A stretch of DNA of 64,000 bases from Nocardioidaceae bacterium SCSIO 66511 (GTDB lineage: Bacteria; Actinomycetota; Actinomycetes; Propionibacteriales; Nocardioidaceae): NCBI GenBank assembly GCA_023100825.1, contig CP095846.1, positions 3,720,001 through 3,784,000 of the forward strand. The letters run 5' to 3'. Below are positions 34,741 through 41,347 of the stretch, in pieces (the first letter of the stretch is position 1; every line of letters begins with the position of its first letter). Below the pieces are notes generated by a model. That model worked only from the letters and a program-made list of their open reading frames with translations. It was not told the DNA's origin and ran no database searches. A program made the translations under genes and the position numbers.

Positions 34741-36033
34741 TCAGAAGACGGTGTCCTCCTGGTCGGGAATGACGTTGCCGTCGTCATCGATGACCGGGCC
34801 GAGGTTGCCTTCGGCGTCCTCGTAGGCGGTGGTTGAGCACGGGTACGGCTCTTCGCGCTTGGGCATGGGCTCGATGAACATCGGGTTGATCGTCCACCGA
34901 CCGTCGAGGTTGTGGTACGCGCGGCACATCAGCTCGTCCTTGTTGCGGTTGAGCACAACTCGTACGCCCGTTGCGTCGCGCAGCATCGTCACGTCGGTCG
35001 TTGCGTCGCCGCCCGCGAGGGCCTGGCGCTCGTCGTCCGGCGCCTTCTCCAGTTGCGCCTTGCCCTCGATGCCGAGGATCTCCTTGTTGATGAAGCAGCG
35101 CTTGCCGTCGATGTACGGCATGATCGCGTCCTCACCGTCGGCGATGCCGCCGCAGCCCTGGAGGTGACCGTTGAGCACGCCCTTCGTGGTGAGCGAGCGG
35201 ATGCCGATCGTGTGATGCCGCGGGACGCCCACTCCGGCGCCCCATACGTCTGCGGTCTCCTTCGGCGAGGCACTGACCACCCAGACGTCGAAGCCGGCAT
35301 GCTTCAGCGTCCGGATGAGGTCGCGGATCTGCGGGTAGTAGCGGATCCAAGCGACCTCGGTACTCGAACCGACCTGCTGGGTCGCGCCGACCGGGTTGGA
35401 CAGCGCTGCCCAGCGGGCCTTACGCGCGATCGCTCGTACCTCGGCCGGGCGGTAACCGGCGTTGATCTGCGCCACCCAGGCGTAGCTCGCCTCCATGATG
35501 CGATGGTCGTAACCCTCGAACACCGCGTCGCCGTCGGTCGTCTCGGCGTCCTTGCGTACCGACAGCAGTTCGTCGGCGCAGGTGACGTCCGTACTCGTCG
35601 GAAGCGGCTCACCGGCCGGTACGTCCGTGCCGCAGGCGCGGGTGAGGGCAGCGGCGCCGGCATCGGTCATGTAGCGGCTGGTGTTGTGCCAGTCCTGGTC
35701 GGCGGGCTGCAGGATTTTGTCGTGCCGCAGCATCCAGAAGATCGTCTGGTCGGAGATGTCGTTCTTGATGACCGTGTTGTCCCAGTCGAACACCGCCCGC
35801 GGCTTCTCCCGCGGGTCATAGTCGTCGGAGCAGCGCCCGCGCTCGTCGATCGTCTGCTGGATCTGCTTGCCGTTGTCGCCGTACCAGTCGTCGGCCAGCC
35901 GCAGCTGCGGGCACCAGCCGGTACGCTCGGGCGCTTCGGTCGCCGTCGACGCACCGGCGCCGATGGGCGTGAGCGCCAGACCCGCTGCGGCGAGAGCTGT
36001 TGCGGCGGCGAGAAGGCGGCGTTGCTTCGGCAT
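34741..36033 (-). CDS. Secreted HAD-superfamily phosphatase
   Basis: 430 residues from the ATG at 36033. A Sec signal (LLAAATALAAAGLALTPIGAGA) ends near residue 26. The HAD motifs are in order: VFDWDNTVIKND (motif I, Asp nucleophile), VWVVSASPKE (motif II), and ALAGGDATTDVTMLRDA (motif IV). Six or more cysteines suggest an extracytoplasmic protein with disulfides. It resembles the phosphoserine-phosphatase-like HAD group (SerB superfamily) exported by actinobacteria. It sits in the aromatic gene cluster on the opposite strand and has no obvious part in it. Confidence 0.85.
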   Translation of the reverse strand: MPKQRRLLAAATALAAAGLALTPIGAGASTATEAPERTGWCPQLRLADDWYGDNGKQIQQTIDERGRCSDDYDPREKPRAVFDWDNTVIKNDISDQTIFWMLRHDKILQPADQDWHNTSRYMTDAGAAALTRACGTDVPAGEPLPTSTDVTCADELLSVRKDAETTDGDAVFEGYDHRIMEASYAWVAQINAGYRPAEVRAIARKARWAALSNPVGATQQVGSSTEVAWIRYYPQIRDLIRTLKHAGFDVWVVSASPKETADVWGAGVGVPRHHTIGIRSLTTKGVLNGHLQGCGGIADGEDAIMPYIDGKRCFINKEILGIEGKAQLEKAPDDERQALAGGDATTDVTMLRDATGVRVVLNRNKDELMCRAYHNLDGRWTINPMFIEPMPKREEPYPCSTTAYEDAEGNLGPVIDDDGNVIPDQEDTVF

Positions 36034-36117
36034 CACGGCTCCATGGTGGTCGGCGTTGTCGACTCGACATGCTGGCACATACGAGCCGTACGCGCACCTG
36101 CTCGCGATGCTCGAAGC

Positions 36118-36927
36118 TCAGACCCGGATCAGGATCTCCCCATGCGGAATCACGAACCATCCGCCCGGCTGCTCGACCCAGTCACGCCACACGGCGGAGA
36201 CGTCCTCGAGTTCTGCACGGGTCGCGTACCCGCCCTCGATCGCCTGCTCGGCGATCCGCGAGTACAGGATGCGATCGGCCCACATACCGCCCCACCACGC
36301 GCGTTCCGCCGGAGTCGAGTGGCACCAGACGGACGCGCTCGGCGTGACGTCCTCGGCGCCGGCCGCATTCGCCCACGCGAGCAACCGCCGACCGGCATCG
36401 GGCTCGGACCCGTTGCCACGCCCGACGTCGCGATAGATCTCGAGCCAGCGGTCGAGCCGCGGATCCTCGGGGTACCAGATCATCCCGCCGTAGTCGCTGT
36501 CTCGCACCGCGACGAGCCCGCCCGGACGTACGACCCGCATCATCTCGCGAAGCGCCGCCGACGGATCGCGCAGATGCAGCAGCACCTGATGAGCGTGCGC
36601 GATGTCGTACGAGTCCGACTCGGCGTCGATCGCGTACACATCACCGGTTGCGAACCGCGTGTTGTCGACGTTCGCGCGCTCGGCGTTCGTACGCGCCTGC
36701 TCGAGCACGTCGGCAGACGGGTCGATGCCGACGACGTGACCCGGCGCAACGCGCGCTGCGATGTCGACCGTGATCGTGCCCGGGCCGCAACCGACGTCGA
36801 GGACATCGAGACCGGGCCGCAGATGTGATGCGAGGTAGCCGGCGGAGTTCGCCACGTTTCGCCAGTGCTGGCTGCGAACAACGCTCTCCGCATGGCCCTG
36901 CCCGTACGCCTGCTCCGCTTCGCTCAT
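36118..36927 (-). CDS. Class I SAM-dependent methyltransferase
   Basis: 269 residues. The SAM-binding motif I is VLDVGCGPGTITVDIAARV (about 42-60), followed by VVGIDPSADVLEQAR and motif IV YDIAHAHQVLLHLRDP. It fits the UbiE/Coq5-like group but has no further specificity marks. The start codon at 36927 has a TACGGT box 12 bases upstream and no ribosome site. Upstream lies the TTTGTATC site cluster at 36994-37050. Confidence 0.86.
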   Translation of the reverse strand: MSEAEQAYGQGHAESVVRSQHWRNVANSAGYLASHLRPGLDVLDVGCGPGTITVDIAARVAPGHVVGIDPSADVLEQARTNAERANVDNTRFATGDVYAIDAESDSYDIAHAHQVLLHLRDPSAALREMMRVVRPGGLVAVRDSDYGGMIWYPEDPRLDRWLEIYRDVGRGNGSEPDAGRRLLAWANAAGAEDVTPSASVWCHSTPAERAWWGGMWADRILYSRIAEQAIEGGYATRAELEDVSAVWRDWVEQPGGWFVIPHGEILIRV

Positions 36928-36993
36928 GCCCGCACCGTACGCCGCCGCGTCCGTTATGCGATACGGATCGTCTCGCTATCCGGTCCGCGCGAG

Positions 36994-37050
36994 TTTGTAT
37001 CTATCGCTCAGCGGTACAAACCTATTGGAGCTATGCGTGATAGATACAAA
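36994..37050. promoter_or_regulatory. Inverted TTTGTATCTATC sites
   Basis: A perfect 12-bp inverted repeat (TTTGTATCTATC at 36994-37005 and its complement at 37039-37050) is separated by 33 bases. A third, internal TACAAA half-site is at 37015-37020. The base composition is AT-rich compared with the surroundings. It lies 55-110 bases upstream of the methyltransferase promoter, so a looping or cooperative regulator is plausible. Confidence 0.6.
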
Positions 37051-37070
37051 ACGACGGCACGCGAGACCGC

Positions 37071-37472
37071 CTAGTCGAGAACCGCCACTCCCTGCACCTC
37101 CACCAGCGCCTCGACATCCCACAACCGCGTGACACCGACAGCCGCCATCGCGGGGTAGCTCGCACCGACGAGCCGCTTCCACACGCGTCCGATCTCCCGC
37201 GCATTGGCTTTGTACGCGTCGACGTCGACGAGATAGACCGTCAACGAGACAAGGCGATCGGGTGTGCCGCCTGCTGCGTCGAGAGCCGTGAGGAGATTGC
37301 CGAGTGCCTGCTCGAACTGCTCCACGATGCCGTCGCCGACGATCCTCCCCTCGACGTTGAGCGCTGTCTGCCCCGCCAGGTGCACGGATGTGCCCGACGT
37401 ACGTACCGCATGGCTGAACCCGGTCGCCGGGGCGAGACTCTCCGGGTTCACTCGCTCCAGATCTGCACTCAC
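37071..37472 (-). CDS. RidA (YjgF/UK114) family protein
   Basis: 133 residues from the GTG at 37472 (four-base overlap with the SDR gene); the long upstream frame is a shadow. The fold markers are HLAGQTALNVEGRIVGDGIVEQFEQALGNL and LVSLTVYLVDVDAYKANAREIGRVW. RidA proteins hydrolyse reactive enamines/imines to ketones and ammonia. The canonical C-terminal Arg (in the CxRV-like region) is not evident in VTRLWDVEALVEVQ, so it may belong to a Rid2/Rid-like subgroup. In an anthranilate-CoA locus it could remove the amino group from the dearomatised enamine product, which is an inference. Confidence 0.82.
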   Translation of the reverse strand: MSADLERVNPESLAPATGFSHAVRTSGTSVHLAGQTALNVEGRIVGDGIVEQFEQALGNLLTALDAAGGTPDRLVSLTVYLVDVDAYKANAREIGRVWKRLVGASYPAMAAVGVTRLWDVEALVEVQGVAVLD

Positions 37473-38221
37473 GACTGCACTGCTCCTCCGTCGACGTTGA
37501 TGCCTTGCCCGTTGATGGCTCCGTTGTCCACGCACAGCTCGACGGCCGTCGCGACCTCGTCCGGGGCGACCAGCCGGCCGATCGGCTGCCGTCGCGCGAG
37601 CACCTCGTGCGCCTCGGCGGGCGAGCGTCCGGTGCGTTCGGCGATCGCCTCGATCGTCGCGTCGGTCATCGGAGTGTCGACGTAGCCGGGGCAGACGGCG
37701 TTGACCGTCACCCCCGTACGCGCGACCTCGCTCGCCGCCGCGCGTACGAGACCGAGCGCGCCGTGCTTGCTCGCGGAGTACGCGCTGACCTGCGACTCCC
37801 CTCGTTTGGCGACCACCGACGCGATCACGACGATCCGACCCCACGACGCGTCGGTCATGGCGGGCAGCGCCCTGCGCATACAGCGGAACGGGGCCGTCAG
37901 GTTGAGGTCGAGGGCGGCCGCCCACTGCTCGTCAGACGTGTCGACCAGCGGTGCCGCCGTACCCGACCCGGCGTTGCAGACCAGCACTTCGACGGGCCCC
38001 CACTCCGCTTCGACGGTTTCGAACGCGGAGTCGATCGACCCCTGATCTGTCACGTCTGCCGGTACGACAAGGGCGGGACCCTCGAGGTCCGCGGCAACGG
38101 TCTCGAGCGGCTCGCGCCTGCGCGCCAGCAATGCGACGCGGTGGCCCGCGGCGGACAGCCGGGCGACGACAGCTGCGCCGACACCTTGTCCGGCCCCGGT
38201 GACCAGGCAGACCCGCGACAT
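37469..38221 (-). CDS. Short-chain dehydrogenase/reductase
   Basis: 250 residues from the ATG at 38221 (ATGA overlap with the hydratase gene). NAD(P)-binding TGAGQGVGAAV at about 8-18, VLVCNAGSGTAAPL (NAG motif) and catalytic Ser/Tyr/Lys in VVIASVVAKRGESQVSAYSASKHG are visible. It ends DGGAVQS, usual for classical SDRs. In the cluster it would act as 3-hydroxyacyl-CoA dehydrogenase or as a ketoreductase on the cyclohexene-CoA intermediate. Confidence 0.9.
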   Translation of the reverse strand: MSRVCLVTGAGQGVGAAVVARLSAAGHRVALLARRREPLETVAADLEGPALVVPADVTDQGSIDSAFETVEAEWGPVEVLVCNAGSGTAAPLVDTSDEQWAAALDLNLTAPFRCMRRALPAMTDASWGRIVVIASVVAKRGESQVSAYSASKHGALGLVRAAASEVARTGVTVNAVCPGYVDTPMTDATIEAIAERTGRSPAEAHEVLARRQPIGRLVAPDEVATAVELCVDNGAINGQGINVDGGAVQS

Positions 38222-39048
38222 CAGCGCCCCTTCCACTGCGGCGGACGCTTCGCGTTGAACGCAGCATGGAACTCGGCGTGGTCGTCCGTCGTCATCAGCA
38301 GGGCCTGCGTCATCGCATCGAGCTCCATCGAGGCACCGAGCGACATGTCGAGCTCCCGCGTGATGAGCGACTTCGTCTGCGCATACCCGAGCGTCGGCCC
38401 ATCGGCGAGACGGCGTGCCAGCCGGGTCGTCGCCTCGGCCAGCTCGTCGTCGACGACGAGCTCGCTGACCAGGCCGTACCGATCAGCGGTACGCGCGTCG
38501 ATGGTGTCGCCGAGCAGCAGCAGCTGACTCGCACGCCCCGCACCGACGACCCGCGGCAACAGGTACGCCGCGCCCATGTCGCCACCCGACAGCCCCACCT
38601 TCGTGAACAGGAACGCGAATCGCCCGGACTCCGCGACCACCCGGAGGTCCGCCGCCAGAGCGACGACTGCGCCCGCTCCCGCGGCGATGCCCTGGATCGA
38701 AGCGATGATCGGCACCGGACACTCGCGCATCGCCTTGATGACGTCGCCGGTCATCTTTGTGAACCCCATCAGGTCACGCGCGTCCATCTCGATCAGTTCG
38801 CCGATGATCTCGTTGACATCGCCGCCGCCGCAGAACCCGGCTCCCTCGCCACGGATCACGAGTACGTTCGTGTCTCCGCGGTGAGGCAGCTCGTGCAACA
38901 GATCCCGGAGGTCCGCATAGCTCTGGAAGGTCAAGGCATTCAGCTTGTCCGGTCGGTTCAGCGTCACCGTTGCGACGCCGTCGGCGACCTCGAAGTCGAA
39001 GTGCTGCCAGTCGTTCGTGATCGGCACTGACGCGCGGTAGCGGGTCAT
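38221..39048 (-). CDS. Enoyl-CoA hydratase/isomerase family protein
   Basis: 275 residues from the ATG at 39048 with a strong AAGGAGGG site. Crotonase motifs are LNRPDKLNALTFQSYADL, GEGAGFCGGGDVNEII (oxyanion hole) and IQGIAAGAGAVVALAADLRVV. A KVGLSGGDMGAAYLLPRVVG segment lies where hydratases have a catalytic Glu; here Asp157-like GGDMG. This variation is common among ring-modifying members. First gene of the leftward hydratase-SDR-RidA operon. Confidence 0.9.
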   Translation of the reverse strand: MTRYRASVPITNDWQHFDFEVADGVATVTLNRPDKLNALTFQSYADLRDLLHELPHRGDTNVLVIRGEGAGFCGGGDVNEIIGELIEMDARDLMGFTKMTGDVIKAMRECPVPIIASIQGIAAGAGAVVALAADLRVVAESGRFAFLFTKVGLSGGDMGAAYLLPRVVGAGRASQLLLLGDTIDARTADRYGLVSELVVDDELAEATTRLARRLADGPTLGYAQTKSLITRELDMSLGASMELDAMTQALLMTTDDHAEFHAAFNAKRPPQWKGR

Positions 39049-39068
39049 CTGCCCTCCTTCGTTCGCGG

Positions 39069-39117
39069 TGATTCGGATCCATGTGCTAGAACGGCGCGGA
39101 GTGATGACGCCGAATCC
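39069..39117. promoter_or_regulatory. Inverted GATTCGG sites between divergent catabolic genes
   Basis: TGATTCGG (39069-39076) and CCGAATCC (39110-39117) form an inverted pair with a 33-base spacer in the 80-base region between the hydratase and amidohydrolase genes. The E. coli PaaX box contains a TGATTC core, so a PaaX-type protein is a candidate ligand. The match is short and could be chance. Confidence 0.4.
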
Positions 39118-39128
39118 TGGGGGAACAC

Positions 39129-40139
39129 ATGGCGCTTGGCAAGGTCGCGTTGGAAGAGCACTTTCTCGACCGTGAGACGGTGCGTCGCATCCTCGCCGAC
39201 CCCGAGGAGCTTGCCCGCGTATCGGCGGGCGGCGGTGTGATGCCGTCGTACTACGAGCCGATCATGCATCGCCTCGCGGACTTTGACGACGCTCGACTGG
39301 CGGAGATGGACGCGCATGGCATCGAGTGTGCCGTCTTGTCGCTGACCGCGCCGGGCGTACAACGTCTCGCAGCAGCCGACACCGCGGCGGCGGCCGCGAA
39401 GTCTGCGAATGATCTGCTCGCCGTGGAGGTCGAGAAGCGACCCGACCGGTACGCGGGGTTCGCCGCGGTGGCGCTGCAGGACCCGTCGAGCGCTGCCGAC
39501 GAGCTGCGGCGGTGCGTACGCGAGCTCGGGTTCGTCGGCGCAATGGTCAACGGCTACACGAATGTCGACGACGCCGAGCATGCGGCCTACTACGACCAGC
39601 CCGAGTTCGACGTGTTCTGGCGTACCGCCGTCGAGCTCGACGTACCGGTGTACCTGCATCCGCGACCGGCGCTGCCCGGCGGCGCGCGGATCCTCGACGG
39701 CCACCCCGAGATGGTCGGCGCGACCTGGGGATTCGGCACCGAGACGGCCACCCACGCGATGCGACTCATCCTCGGCGGCGTATTCGACCGGCATCCGGCA
39801 CTGCAGCTCATCCTCGGGCATCTCGGCGAGGGCCTGCCCGCGATGCTGTGGCGTACGCAGTACTGCTTCGATCTCAACCCGTTCGACAAACGTCTCGACA
39901 AGACCCTCGCGGAGTACTTCGCCGACAACCTGCATGTGACGACGAGCGGAAACTTCTCCGACCAGGCGCTGATCAACGCGATTCTGACCGTCGGCGCCGA
40001 CCGGATCATGTTCTCCGTCGACTATCCGTACGCCGACACCGAGCTCGCGACGCGCTGGATCGACAACGCACCGATCAGTGAGAGCGACCGCCGCAAGATC
40101 GCGTCGGGCAATGCGCGCTCGCTGCTCGCTCTCGGCTGA
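39129..40139 (+). CDS. Amidohydrolase-family decarboxylase (gamma-resorcylate/ACMSD-like)
   Basis: 336 residues. KVALEEHF at the N-terminus supplies the metal-binding Glu/His, VYLHPRPALP the next His, ETATHAMRLILGGVFDRHPALQLILGHLGEG the central block and SVDYPYAD the Asp. This pattern is characteristic of PF04909 decarboxylases such as gamma-resorcylate and dihydroxybenzoate decarboxylases. The metal is usually Mn or Zn. Its substrate in this cluster is unknown; decarboxylation of a hydroxylated benzoate would be the direct analogy. A GGGGGAAC site precedes the start. Confidence 0.84.
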   Translation: MALGKVALEEHFLDRETVRRILADPEELARVSAGGGVMPSYYEPIMHRLADFDDARLAEMDAHGIECAVLSLTAPGVQRLAAADTAAAAAKSANDLLAVEVEKRPDRYAGFAAVALQDPSSAADELRRCVRELGFVGAMVNGYTNVDDAEHAAYYDQPEFDVFWRTAVELDVPVYLHPRPALPGGARILDGHPEMVGATWGFGTETATHAMRLILGGVFDRHPALQLILGHLGEGLPAMLWRTQYCFDLNPFDKRLDKTLAEYFADNLHVTTSGNFSDQALINAILTVGADRIMFSVDYPYADTELATRWIDNAPISESDRRKIASGNARSLLALG

Positions 40140-40149
40140 GCGCGCCACC

Positions 40150-41292
40150 TCAGCCGCCTTTGCCGAGCCCGCGGGCGATGATCGTGCGCTGGACCTCCGA
40201 CGCACCCTCGTAGATCCGCGGTGCACGTACGTCGCGATAGAGCTGCTCGAGCAGATGGCCGCGTTGCAAGGCCTTCGCCCCGTGTAGCTGCACAGCCTGG
40301 TCGACGACGTACTGCGCAGCCTCTGTCGCATGCAGCTTGGCCATCGCGGCGCTGGTGGTGATGTCGCGTGGTTCGGCACCGTCGTCGTACGCGGACGCGG
40401 CGTTGTAGACGAGCAGCCGCGATGCCTGCGTACGCGTCGCCATCTCCGCAAGCGTGTGTGCGACCGACTGTTGCTCGATCAGTGGCGCACCATGCACCTG
40501 CCGCTCGTTGGCATAGGCGTACGCGGCGTCGAGAGCCGCCTGCGCCATGCCGACCGCGAAGGCTCCGACGCTCGGCCGGAACAGGTCGAGCGTGCGCATC
40601 GCTACCGCGAAGCCCGCGTCGACATCGCCGAGTACGTCGGCTCGCTCGACGCGGACGCCGTCGAACGTCAACCGACCGATGGGATGCGGCGACAGCAGGT
40701 CGAGATGCTCGCCGCCGAGACCGTCGGCATCGCCCGCGACGACGAACGCGGTGACCCCGCGGGCGCGGGCGTCCGGGGTCGTCCGCGCGAAGACGCTGTA
40801 GACGTCGGCGTCGGGGGCATTGGAGATCCAGGTCTTCTCGCCGAACAACCGCCAGCCGTCGCCGTCCGGCTCGGCACGAAGCGTGAGGCCGGCCGCATCC
40901 GAACCTGCGCCCGGCTCCGAAAGCGCGAACGCGGCGACGACATCACCCGACACAACCCCAGGGATCCAACGCTCGACGACCTCCGGCGAACCCGCCTGGA
41001 GGATCGGATAGCTGCCGAGCCCTTGCAGCGCCAGTGCCGTCTCGGCGTGGGTGTCGACCGACGCGATCGTCTCGCGCAACAGGCACAGTTGCATCGCCGC
41101 GGCATCGCGGGGTTGCTCGTCGGGCTCGCCGCCGAACAGACCGCGCAAGAGTCCGAGGCGACCGAGCGTACGAAGCAGCTCGCGGTCGACCCGGCCGGGA
41201 TCACCCTTGTGCTCGCCGGCCAGCTCCGCCCGAGCGACCTTTCGTACCCACTCGGCGTACTCGAGTTGGCTCGGCGTCAACGCGAAGGACAT
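40150..41292 (-). CDS. Acyl-CoA dehydrogenase
   Basis: 380 residues. FAD- and substrate-binding motifs are FALSEPGAGSDAAGL, KTWISNAPDADVY and QLHGAKALQRGHLLEQLYRDVRAPRIYEGASEVQRTIIAR, in which the Glu of YEGASE is the catalytic base. It would introduce a double bond into a (cyclic) acyl-CoA during beta-oxidation of the dearomatised product. A minus-strand TAGAGT box begins 12 bases upstream of the ATG, and TTGACG lies 18 bases before that. Confidence 0.92.
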   Translation of the reverse strand: MSFALTPSQLEYAEWVRKVARAELAGEHKGDPGRVDRELLRTLGRLGLLRGLFGGEPDEQPRDAAAMQLCLLRETIASVDTHAETALALQGLGSYPILQAGSPEVVERWIPGVVSGDVVAAFALSEPGAGSDAAGLTLRAEPDGDGWRLFGEKTWISNAPDADVYSVFARTTPDARARGVTAFVVAGDADGLGGEHLDLLSPHPIGRLTFDGVRVERADVLGDVDAGFAVAMRTLDLFRPSVGAFAVGMAQAALDAAYAYANERQVHGAPLIEQQSVAHTLAEMATRTQASRLLVYNAASAYDDGAEPRDITTSAAMAKLHATEAAQYVVDQAVQLHGAKALQRGHLLEQLYRDVRAPRIYEGASEVQRTIIARGLGKGG

Positions 41293-41298
41293 GCCGTC

Positions 41299-41341
41299 AC
41301 TCTATGGCGCATTGACAACGGTCGTCAAGAACGCGCAACAT
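41299..41341. promoter_or_regulatory. Compact divergent promoter with shared palindrome
   Basis: Leftward: TTGACG (complement of 41323-41328), 18-base spacer, TAGAGT (complement of 41299-41304). Rightward: TTGACA (41312-41317), 18-base spacer, CAACAT (41336-41341). The two -35 boxes are the ends of one palindrome TTGAC-N7-GTCAA (41312-41328). Both -10 boxes are 12 bases from their start codons. One regulator bound to the palindrome would control both genes. Confidence 0.75.
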
Positions 41342-41347
41342 TAGGAT

